A stretch of DNA of 64,000 nt. Source: Zerene cesonia. Its lineage: Eukaryota > Arthropoda > Insecta > Lepidoptera > Pieridae. Each line of letters begins with the position of its first letter. Position 1 is the first letter of the stretch. Location of the stretch: the NCBI RefSeq assembly GCF_012273895.1, contig NC_052121.1:372001-436000 (forward strand). Reading direction: 5' to 3'. Made by a program: the position numbers and the translations under genes. Positions 41,501-50,950 of the stretch are shown here, piece by piece. Below the pieces are notes generated by a model. The model was not told the DNA's origin, ran no database searches, and saw only the letters and a list, made by a program, of their open reading frames with translations.

Positions 41501-44500
41501 ATCAAAGTGTTGGTGTCATTATGAATGTCTCTGATATTTGTGAAGGAGTTGTGTGACGTGTGACACTGTTGCATCCGCCGCGAATGCGCGTGCGTCCTTT
41601 ATTTTAGTAGCGCTTGCGCATTGCGTGTTCTATGATATTCAGAGTTTTAGCACGTTATTTTAATACCAGAGATTGCTTGGTAACACTCGGACTGGATTAA
41701 ATTAGTTAAGATGTAAAGGGACGTCAAATAACTTATGATAAATTTAATTTAAATAAGATGTATTATATACTAAACTTGTTTGTACAACTGTAGCTATTGT
41801 TTTTTGAAAACGAACCAGATTTTCCTTATTCTGAAATAATAAATGGGTTGCAATGTTTGACTGAAATGCTTCATCCATAATTTATTATAATTCAAATTAA
41901 GCCAGCCCATACTTGACCCGGTTATAAATATGTAGCCAAGATTTGATAACTAAGATTCAAAAGTAACAGAGATCCTTTTGGAATAAAGATCTCGAAACAG
42001 ATAAAGTTATTTTCGTATTCATTACTAATATAAACGAACAAAAACAGAACAATAGATAGAGAATAGATACTCACTCATCCTTGAACTTCTTCTTACATCT
42101 CCCACATTTGGGTTCAGTTTTTTTAACAATTTCTGAGGTGTGGCTCGCGCCCTGAGGTTCCTCGTGCATTGCCTTCATGTGGTTACTGAGACTGCTCTGT
42201 CTTGTAAAATTTGCCCCACAAATTGGGCAAGCGTACGGCCGCTCTAACGTGTGCTGTCTCAAATGTTCCCTCAGAGATTTCTTTTTAAATATCTTATTGC
42301 ATAAAGGACAAGGGTATTTGACGGTTTTGGTATCAGCCGATTCCTGGAGTGGTGTTGTATGGAGTACTTCGTGGAAGAAGCATTCGGCTTGGGAGTCGGT
42401 TGTGAAGAGGCACTGGCTGCAGTTCCAAAGACCAGAACTGTTGATGGCGTGCGGTTCGAGGAACTGACACGCGTTCTTTTTGATGTGCTGAGTCACTTCT
42501 TGGGGCAAGGTGAAGGCTTTGCCGCACTTGGAACATCTGTAATGTTGGTTAGTAGTGTTATTTAAAACTGAAATAAAATCCGTCTCATACGAATAAACGT
42601 AAATTGAGGTGCTTCATTTGAAAACAATAACAGCTTATTATTAAGCGGATAATACGAGTGTATACCATATAATTATAAAAAAATTATTAGAAACAAGTAA
42701 CTTNNNNNNNNNNNNNNNNNNNNNNNNNNNNNNNNNNNNNNNNNNNNNNNNNNNNNNNNNNNNNNNNNNNNNNNNNNNNNNNNNNNNNNNNNNNNNNNNN
42801 NNNNNNNNNNNNNNNNNNNNNNNNNNNNNNNNNNNNNNNNNNNNNNNNNNNNNNNNNNNNNNNNNNNNNNNNNNNNNNNNNNNNNNNNNNNNNNNNNNNN
42901 NNNNNNNNNNNNNNNNNNNNNNNNNNNNNNNNNNNNNNNNNNNNNNNNNNNNNNNNNNNNNNNNNNNNNNNNNNNNNNNNNNNNNNNNNNNNNNNNNNNN
43001 NNNNNNNNNNNNNNNNNNNNNNNNNNNNNNNNNNNNNNNNNNNNNNNNNNNNNNNNNNNNNNNNNNNNNNNNNNNNNNNNNNNNNNNNNNNNNNNNNNNN
43101 NNNNNNNNNNNNNNNNNNNNNNNNNNNNNNNNNNNNNNNNNNNNNNNNNNNNNNNNNNNNNNNNNNNNNNNNNNNNNNNNNNNNNNNNNNNNNNNNNNNN
43201 NNNNNNNNNNNNNNNNNNNNNNNNNNNNNNNNNNNNNNNNNNNNNNNNNNNNNNNNNNNNNNNNNNNNNNNNNNNNNNNNNNNNNNNNNNNNNNNNNNNN
43301 NNNNNNNNNNNNNNNNNNNNNNNNNNNNNNNNNNNNNNNNNNNNNNNNNNNNNNNNNNNNNNNNNNNNNNNNNNNNNNNNNNNNNNNNNNNNNNNNNNNN
43401 NNNNNNNNNNNNNNNNNNNNNNNNNNNNNNNNNNNNNNNNNNNNNNNNNNNNNNNNNNNNNNNNNNNNNNNNNNNNNNNNNNNNNNNNNNNNNNNNNNNN
43501 NNNNNNNNNNNNNNNNNNNNNNNNNNNNNNNNNNNNNNNNNNNNNNNNNNNNNNNNNNNNNNNNNNNNNNNNNNNNNNNNNNNNNNNNNNNNNNNNNNNN
43601 NNNNNNNNNNNNNNNNNNNNNNNNNNNNNNNNNNNNNNNNNNNNNNNNNNNNNNNNNNNNNNNNNNNNNNNNNNNNNNNNNNNNNNNNNNNNNNNNNNNN
43701 NNNCGAGACTCACGCCACCGACACCTATTTACAAATCCAGTGCTGATAGAAAAAACACATTGACCATTGCTTCAACCACTAGAGATATTCCTAGAATGAG
43801 CCCATTGGAAAATAATCTGAGAGGCGAGGATTGGATCGGTGGGCACAGCCTAAAAATAGAAACAAGTGAAGATAATCAAATGAAACTGATCAATGCTGTT
43901 GCGAGCATAAGCGGGGCGGCCAAGAAAGATCTACCTACATCTTCTTATAGCATTAATACGTACAATGATTTCAAAGGGGACGATGATTTGGATGAGTCTG
44001 ATGATTCAGAAGACGAAGATGAGGAAGAGCCTCCTCATGCGGCAAAGTGGAAACCTCCACCAAACTATACAGGTGGAAAATGGCGGCCAGCATCGCCGGA
44101 AAATGATGAATGGGAGAGACTTAGTATAGATGGACAAGACCGTGAAGATGATTACGACGCTCCGCCTCCTGACCATACAAAAGGCAAATGGATCCCAGGC
44201 CAAGAGAAAACACAAATCATGCAAACAACGATCCAATCTAAAGGCTCCGTGCAATACTGGTGTGGACCTTGTAATCGCCGCCTGGGCTCTAGAGCTATCT
44301 ATGATAAACATTTAATGTCCAACTTACATATGAGAAAGGTACTCCCAGAACATGAACTGGAGTTTGCTGGTCATCTAGAACCGATAAAAACCATAGCAGA
44401 GAAACGCACTACTCGGTCCACATTATTTACGAATGACAGTATTTATACACAATTTCATAGAAAGAGACAGAAATCGGAAAACGCAAAGACAATAACAAAG

Positions 44501-46592
44501 AAGAAGAGAAAAAGAAAGCCAATTTTTGTGCAATGTTCAGGTTGTAAATCCCGTGTTAGGTTGCATTTGATGGGAAAACACTTGATATCTCACTATCATT
44601 TTAGAAAAGCCACTGATATGAAAAGCGTTGACTATAAGCAGCTTATTTTAAACAACATGGATGCTGTGGTTCACCAATCACCATTTCAGTGTAGCCCGTG
44701 CAAGTTTTATACTAACTGGCTCTCGAATTTTATGCAACATTGGCATTCTGAAGATCATGAACAGAAAGTGGCATCAATGAGTGGCAGATTTTGGTGTTCG
44801 TTTTGCAAATTTGAATGCGATACATCTCAGGAAATGCGAGATCACTTATCTAGCTCAGAACACACAGAGGTGGTGGCAGTGATCAATAGATCTATGCCAA
44901 TAATAATCCGCAAGAAATCAATTATAAAATGCGATACCTGTGATACAGAATTTCGGTATAACATAGAAGTAAAACAACATTGCAAAAAAACTGGACATGA
45001 AATGGCATACACTGCAACTGATATATACCAAGAATTGCACAAATGCCAACACTGCAAGAAGAAGTTCAAATCCTCTGTGTCTTTGTGCTCCCATTTAAAA
45101 TCTGAGCATAAAGCTAAAGTTTTCTTTTGTCTCGTATGCTCTAGAGTATTTAATTCTTCATCAGAGGCAAAACAGCATCGACAAACGTCGGAACACAGAG
45201 TCCGGACGAAGGAGAAAATGATAGCTCGAGGCTTATGTACTAAAGATTTGAGAAAAAAATGCCCATACTGCCCTGGAAAAGTGATTCTGAAGAACGTTAT
45301 TGAACTAAGAGATCATGTTCGAAGAATTCATCCCAATATAAAGAAAAAGTACGTTTTTNNNNNNNNNNNNNNNNNNNNNNNNNNNNNNNNNNNNNNNNNN
45401 NNNNNNNNNNNNNNNNNNNNNNNNNNNNNNNNNNNNNNNNNNNNNNNNNNNNNNNNNNNNNNNNNNNNNNNNNNNNNNNNNNNNNNNNNNNNNNNNNNNN
45501 NNNNNNNNNNNNNNNNNNNNNNNNNNNNNNNNNNNNNNNNNNNNNNNNNNNNNNNNNNNNNNNNNNNNNNNNNNNNNNNNNNNNNNNNNNNNNNNNNNNN
45601 NNNNNNNNNNNNNNNNNNNNNNNNNNNNNNNNNNNNNNNNNNNNNNNNNNNNNNNNNNNNNNNNNNNNNNNNNNNNNNNNNNNNNNNNNNNNNNNNNNNN
45701 NNNNNNNNNNNNNNNNNNNNNNNNNNNNNNNNNNNNNNNNNNNNNNNNNNNNNNNNNNNNNNNNNNNNNNNNNNNNNNNNNNNNNNNNNNNNNNNNNNNN
45801 NNNNNNNNNNNNNNNNNNNNNNNNNNNNNNNNNNNNNNNNNNNNNNNNNNNNNNNNNNNNNNNNNNNNNNNNNNNNNNNNNNNNNNNNNNNNNNNNNNNN
45901 NNNNNNNNNNNNNNNNNNNNNNNNNNNNNNNNNNNNNNNNNNNNNNNNNNNNNNNNNNNNNNNNNNNNNNNNNNNNNNNNNNNNNNNNNNNNNNNNNNNN
46001 NNNNNNNNNNNNNNNNNNNNNNNNNNNNNNNNNNNNNNNNNNNNNNNNNNNNNNNNNNNNNNNNNNNNNNNNNNNNNNNNNNNNNNNNNNNNNNNNNNNN
46101 NNNNNNNNNNNNNNNNNNNNNNNNNNNNNNNNNNNNNNNNNNNNNNNNNNNNNNNNNNNNNNNNNNNNNNNNNNNNNNNNNNNNNNNNNNNNNNNNNNNN
46201 NNNNNNNNNNNNNNNNNNNNNNNNNNNNNNNNNNNNNNNNNNNNNNNNNNNNNNNNNNNNNNNNNNNNNNNNNNNNNNNNNNNNNNNNNNNNNNNNNNNN
46301 NNNNNNNNNNNNNNNNNNNNNNNNNNNNNNNNNNNNNNNNNNNNNNNNNNNNNNNNNNCGAGGATGATTTCTTAACACTACTCTGCAGCTCTAAAGACTG
46401 AAAAAATACATCAGCACCGAGACTGTAGCTGGGTTCTAGCGGATCAATAGTAGGAAGCACAGACTTATCAACACTCTTCAACTTTCCACATCTCTCCTTT
46501 CGATGCTTAACATAATTATCAAGCCCAAGTATAGTCTCATTGCATTTGATGCAGAGATGATTGTCTTCGTCGTCGTCATGTGGTGACAGCAT
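38335..46592 (-). CDS. Multi-C2H2 zinc-finger protein (gene model across a probably inverted contig)
   Basis: Minus-strand exons at 46359-46592, 42075-42536, 39311-39406, 38697-38850 and 38335-38529, plus a large exon that now reads on the plus strand at 43704-45348 between two gaps. Read in the order 46592-46359, 43706-45348, 42536-42075, 39406-39311, 38850-38697, 38529-38335, every join is in frame and the total is 928 codons with a TAA stop. Features in order: a C2HC-like finger (LCIKCNE..KHRKERC), an acidic stretch, TxGKWxP motifs, eight C2H2 fingers, then at least seven more to the C-terminus, including the linker HKGEKPYACP. It is probably a nuclear DNA- or RNA-binding protein. I do not recognise the exact orthologue. 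The ATG at 46590-46592 directly follows an acceptor AG, so coding exons further upstream are possible. Confidence 0.75.
38697..38850 (-). CDS. Zinc-finger gene exon
   Basis: The acceptor is TTTATAG and the donor GTAAATAT. The exon is 154 bases. It codes HECSECDFKTDQISHLKRHM, the linker HKGEKPYACP and the first half of the next finger (CPHCNFTCGSL). Confidence 0.87.
38941..39063. promoter_or_regulatory. Inverted pair of CTCF-like motifs (TCAGCGCCATCTAG / CTAGGTGGCGCTGA)
   Basis: Fourteen-base arms with one mismatch lie 95 bases apart in an intron of the zinc-finger gene. The right arm contains AGGTGGCGC, the core of the insect CTCF consensus. The pair could be an insulator-type site or the ends of a small inverted-repeat element. 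Only the sequence match is seen. Confidence 0.4.
39311..39406 (-). CDS. Zinc-finger gene exon
   Basis: The acceptor is TTTACAG and the donor GTAACAAC. The exon is 96 bases. It completes the finger begun in the previous exon (KELKDHSC) and codes CPEEQCTFVASTPSQLF, a finger that is finished by RHRRSH in the next exon. Confidence 0.85.
39407..42074. other. Intron of the zinc-finger gene
   Basis: About 2.7 kb, with one family B repeat copy (40735-40937). Slightly more GC-rich patches near 39960-40060 and 41200-41640 are unexplained. No nested gene is supported. Confidence 0.6.
40735..40937 (+). repeat. Dispersed repeat family B copy
   Basis: Starts CTCTAATATTATAAATGCGA and ends GTGAAACCGCGGGGCGCAGC. 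It has the full order of blocks seen at 20981 and 24709. Confidence 0.8.
42075..42536 (-). CDS. Zinc-finger gene exon, C2H2 fingers
   Basis: The acceptor is ATTACAG and the donor GTGAGTAT. The exon is 462 bases: one base completes a codon, 153 codons follow, and two bases are carried over. It holds CSKCGKAFTLPQEVTQHIKK, WNCSQCLFTTDSQAECFFHE, YPCPLCNKIFKKKSLREHLR, YACPICGANFTRQSSLSNHM and the start of another finger (CGRCKKKFKDE). The LERPY linker between the third and fourth fingers is of the classic TGEKPY type. Confidence 0.88.
42704..43703. other. Assembly gap (1000 N)
   Basis: Left border of the contig 43704-45358 that seems to be placed backwards. Confidence 0.95.
43704..45348 (+). CDS. 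Zinc-finger gene, large central exon (contig probably inverted in the scaffold)
   Basis: The frame is open from the gap edge with no stop to a donor, AA|GTACGT, at 45348/45349. It codes about 547 residues: an acidic run (DDLDESDDSEDEDEEEPP), three GKW/AKW motifs (HAAKWKPPPNYTGGKWRP and HTKGKWIPG), a basic stretch (KKKRKRKP), and eight C2H2 fingers. These include YWCGPCNRRLGSRAIYDKHL, FQCSPCKFYTNW, FWCSFCKFEC, IKCDTCDTEF, HKCQHCKKKF, FFCLVCSRVF and KCPYCPGK, most with H-x5-H spacing. The donor leaves two bases (AA). The exon at 42536 on the other strand starts with one base (A) before TGT, giving Lys-Cys in frame. The apparent Met near 43760 is TTG, so it is not a real start. Confidence 0.8.
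45359..46358. other. Assembly gap (1000 N)
   Basis: Right border of the contig 43704-45358 that seems to be placed backwards. Open frames running across it are artefacts. Confidence 0.95.
46359..46592 (-). CDS. Zinc-finger gene, first visible coding exon
   Basis: The acceptor ATTTCCAG is followed directly by ATGCTGTCACC, then 78 codons run open into the gap. The exon codes a C2HC-type finger (HLCIKCNETILGLDNY, then VKHRKERC) and ends LQSSVKKSSS. The last bases, TCCTCG, overlap the first two bases (CG) of the contig at 43704, where the frame continues as RLTPPTPIYKSS. The ATG may be the true start, with exon 1 non-coding, or an internal Met. Confidence 0.75.
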
Positions 46593-47545
46593 CTGGAAAT
46601 AGAGAGGAATATGACTACAGTTGCGCGACGAATGAAAGCGATTAAGGGATGCAATGTCGTGACGGAGCGGAAATAGCTTATTAATCGCGTGGCGTCTAGA
46701 TATTACGGTGACATCTCGAAGGCCGGTGCACTAGAACATAAAATATGCCTTGAATGCGAATTATTCAACTGTAGCTATTTCGTGATGTACAATAGTGTAT
46801 GCAAGCGGTCGGAGCTCTCATTACTGCGCAACTTTGTTTCGTTATAACCCTATATTTGCATAAGACGATCTATCACTCTATTAACTTTAAGTCACTGTGA
46901 GTTATGAAAGAATTTGGTTATTGTTTGCTGACAACTGGGTCGGAAAACGAAGGGAATTGCTGCAATATGACAGTAGTTTGAGCTATAAATCACGATGTTG
47001 TTTCTAGAAATAAAGTCGGATTCAAAGTAGAATTATTATGTTAAATGAGCGTCTATCGGTGTAGCCTGCCCATAAATTATACAAACGCAACTAATGTAAA
47101 GTTATGAAATAGGACTAGAAATATTTGCCGATTTTATTAATGTTAGAGTTGCTAAAGAGATATGTTTATTATAATATTCACATCCTTTCAAAAGTTATAA
47201 TTTACGATTGTGTAAGTTATTCTACGTAAAATATTCGTCATACGTCATCACGTTATAATACATATTCCTTCAGTGGAAGGTTTTTAAGTGCCTTTTTTTG
47301 GGTAGCAAAACATATCATTACATAGTTCAATATTTTAATTGCTAATAAAAAAGCCCGTTTAATGGAGCGTTGATTTTTTTGTGTAATTTTCCTATTATGT
47401 GGGCAATCTTTTACTGCCGCGGAAGCATGCTGTATTAAGGGTTGTCGATTGCATTTTTCACTGCAATGTACACGTATAGTAACACCAATGCGAAACAGTA
47501 CCACCGTTGTATTAACAGTAACATTGACAAGCTTCAATCGCGAGC

Positions 47546-47640
47546 GCGCCGCCTGACACCATTGTCGCTGACAAACCGCTGACAAATGACGGTTGACAAA
47601 TGGCCGCCACGTCAGCCGCCGCTAATGACGTTATTGTCAT
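47546..47640. promoter_or_regulatory. Cluster of TGACA-type motifs in a GC-rich patch
   Basis: TGACA or its complement occurs repeatedly (CCTGACACC, CGCTGACAAACC, GCTGACAAATGAC, GTTGACAAATGG, TTGTCAT) within about 95 bases. TGACA is the core of homothorax/TGIF-class homeodomain sites. This is an enhancer candidate by motif density only. Confidence 0.3.
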
Positions 47641-47745
47641 TGGTTCGTGGAATATTTTAATTATGGGCTTGGTTTCTTCGTAGCGATCTTGGTTGGGCTG
47701 TGTGAGAACGAAGTGTAGGAGGAAGGTTACACAAACCTAGTTCTT

Positions 47746-48142
47746 GCCCGCGGCTTCGCACGCGTTAAATTCGGAGTAGTTTAGTTAGTAGAGTTATCTA
47801 CTACATAAAAATAAGTCGGGTTTTCCTTCCTGACGCTATTACTGCAGAACGCACCAACCGATTGCACGGTTTTGCATTCGTTGGAAAGGTCTCAGGCTCC
47901 GTGAGGTTTATAGCAAAGAAAATTCCGGAAAAATTTCAACAGAAAAGCGGGAAAATCATTTTCGCATACAGCCATCTGGTGGCAAAAAGGAGTTCGCCGG
48001 GTTTGCTAGTTAAAAATATAAATCTTGCTCTTGAATCACTCTATCTATTAAAAAAAATCATCAAAATCCGTTGCGTAGTTTAAAATATTTAAGCATACAT
48101 AGGGACATAGGGACAGAGAAACCGACTGTTTTATACTATGTA
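47746..48142 (-). repeat. Nested repeats: family D split by a family A insertion
   Basis: The outer parts 47746-47790 and 48011-48142 are the two halves of a reversed family D element, as at 21725-21890. Between them about 47796-48010 is a reversed family A element, as at 412-616. The family A copy therefore inserted into an existing family D copy. The exact junction near 47790-47800 is blurred by short TAGTA/TCTACTA repeats. Confidence 0.75.
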
Positions 48143-49117
48143 GTGACGAGCGTTACTGGGTTTTAAAAAAGAATATTGGATTTTATGCTAATTGAATATT
48201 ATTGGAGTGTTTTTCCGTTGGTTGATGTTAAATGGAATATCTTAAAAATTTCTATCATGTTCATATTTTCCGAAGAATAACTATAATATGAAAACTCAAA
48301 AAAGTAGTTATTCCGGCAATCATATTGTACAATCTACCTGTACAAACATTAAATATAAAACGATGAACCAATACGACTGGGCCTAAAAGAATATCGTAAT
48401 ATAATTTCTTAATTTAACGTCAACGTGAATAGAATGAACAAATCGTTGAGTAGTAAATACACCAGTCCACCAGCTCAGTAGTCCACCACCAATTTGAGTA
48501 GTGTAGACAATAATTTGCCAGTCTCCTAACATTCCATACAAAAAGCGCTTCCCATTCCACCAATACAGGCGTCAGCCCCGAGCTCCATTGCGCACTGGAA
48601 TAAAAGCAAACACGGGTGCATGAGAAGTCAACCGTGTCTATTGTGTACATGTGTCCGTCAGCCCGCTGCTTGTCCGTCACTTGTGTGCGCCCGGCCCGCT
48701 TACTTGCTACTTATTTTGAATCAATGAATTCTTTTTAGTACAGTTTCATATGATTTTAATTTTATATGTAATGGGTACACGTAAAATTGATAAGAAATTA
48801 TGTATACCTAATATATCATACCCATTCTTAGAAACAAGAAAAAGATCGTAAAAATGTTGAGGATAATTATTTATTGGAATACAGCAATAAATAATTACAA
48901 ATGAGTGAGTCGTACTTGTATAAATCCTGTCAGAACTTCAATACGTAAACTACAAATTTTTGAAATTATAACAAGAAGCTACAGTAGTTTCTGTATGTAT
49001 ACAACTTTTATTGAAAATACGTTTTTTTAGCAGACTGTTTGATAACAGCAAAACCCAATTATTTTTTATAATTAGAAACCAGAATATATATCCCATATTT
49101 GTAAGTTAATATATAAT

Positions 49118-49270
49118 ACTAGCTCTGTTCGCCCCGGCTTCGCCTTGGTACATACTAAATAGCCTGTGAGTTAAGTTGCAGCTTTCAAATGGTGAAATTT
49201 TTAAAATGGGTCTAATGGTTTTTCGTTAAAACGTTACAAACATACAAACATACAAAAGTCTCCTCGTTAT
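49118..49270 (+). repeat. Dispersed repeat family C copy
   Basis: Begins ACTAGCTCTGTTCGCCCCGG and contains GGTGAAATTTTTAAAATGGG and ACAAACATACAAACATACAA. Confidence 0.6.
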
Positions 49271-49882
49271 ATCAGCGTGGACAAAACATATGAACAATAC
49301 AATCTGCCAAACAAGATCTATCGGAGCGCAGCAAGCCCCCGTCGTCAAAGGCTGTCGTCCTAATAACGACGTCGCCATCGATCGACCCCGCCCTGTCACC
49401 TCCGTGCCACAGACTATACAACGCACTGCCCAATGCATTCTGTACTTGAGGTGCCTTACATACTTTGTATCGGGTTTCTTATTAAGATAGTTCCAATGAC
49501 AGATAGTAAAGGTTAGGCGGAGGACGCCGGTTCGATCCCACGACTGACGTTTCTACACATTGTTTATAGGTATCAATGATACATTTGTTAGCGTTAGATC
49601 TGCTCTGAATAGCTAAAACAAATTGCATGCAAATGCTTAATATTGATATGTTATATATTTGAGCTTTTTAATTCGACCTCAAATTTGCTTTTAGGATTCC
49701 GATACAAAAAGGCAAAACGGTACCCCATTACGAAGACTTAGCAGCAGCAGTTGTAATTTCTAGAGATGAGGTATCTGTGGCCGAAGACCACGAAGCTTCT
49801 TCTACACGTGAGCTTATGATAAAAGCATTGCTAAGAGAAATTCACTCATAACAGCTACTTAGTGTACAAAAACATATGTTAT

Positions 49883-49907
49883 ACACACACACACACACAC
49901 ACACACA
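49883..49907. repeat. CA dinucleotide microsatellite
   Basis: About 12 uninterrupted AC units. Confidence 0.9.
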
Positions 49908-50489
49908 TACTAACACATTTATAGACATTTCGATTTTCTCCTTACAGCATATCTATTTTGGCGCCAAATAATGGTATGTCAATGTCTAAAAACGAGTATT
50001 GGTATCTAACGATCAGCTGGGTCAATGTTGCTTTCGATTGAAATGAAAATATTTTTTTAATCATCCATAAAATAGGGAATAATTTTAATCGAAGTGATCT
50101 AGAGATATAAATATTTTTATATCGTGTGATCCTTATCAAATACCGCCCATAAGCATTGATAATGAGCTTGTTTCCGGTAAAACCTTCCATCTCTTATCAA
50201 CGAATCAAAACAGCATTTAGTTAGATTTAGTGCGAAAACTATCATTCATTTTAAACTTATTATAGAGTTCTCGTATTACGTACGTAGTGAATGTACATAG
50301 TATATAAAGTTATATAAAATGATGTGCATATTAATATGTAAACGATTGTGATGTTTTAGACTGAGGATGGGTTTGGTGGATGGGAAATGCGTGTATTATC
50401 TATGCAGAAAACTGATTATTTATTCATTCTTATAAAAAAAAACAAAAAAGTTTTGAATCCTTATTGATTTGGAGAGAAGGCAAGTCCAA

Positions 50490-50950
50490 TTAAGGCATTG
50501 GCCATCGCAGACACATACAACATTATAAGCGAGCGGGCCCACTCCCCGCTGACGCGCTCATAAATACAAGAAACATTTCAAAAAGGTCCACTTCGACTGC
50601 GATGGATTTATACCTATTATTTATGGGGATAGCCAGCCTCTAACGATGACGAATACAAGATACGTAAACCCTTTTGAATTGTGATATATTCCCGCGCGTA
50701 CGCGGTATAAAGAACGCGGCAGGGTGCGCGTGCGTCGGGCCCCGATTGGTCGACGTAATGACTTCTCTCTCTCACCGTGACGCAGAGTAATGATGGCTGT
50801 ACACATAAACCAATGACGGATAGGCACCTTTTTCAATGCATTGTGTGTGTAATACACTTGTAACAGATACGGATCTCGTGCATTAACCGAGGGCCCCGGT
50901 TGATTGGTAATACGGAATACTTAATCTTCGCGGCAACTAATTTATTGGTA
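50490..50950. promoter_or_regulatory. GC-rich patch with CCAAT-type and GAGA-type motifs
   Basis: This patch stands out from its AT-rich surroundings. It contains CCGATTGGTCGACG, AAACCAATGACGG and GGTTGATTGGTAAT (CCAAT-type words on both strands), a TCTCTCTC run and CGCGCGTACGCGG. It could be a promoter or enhancer. No exon next to it could be identified. Confidence 0.3.

Noticed and set aside
43760..46375. A separate plus-strand zinc-finger gene running through the gap
   Set aside because: The apparent start is TTG, the frame is open upstream to the gap edge, the real exon ends at a donor at 45348, and the part beyond is N. Frame and phase fit the minus-strand gene on both sides much better.
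49500..49555. tRNA-like remnant with GGTTCGATCCC
   Set aside because: Only a B-box-like word. No A box, stems or second copy could be shown.
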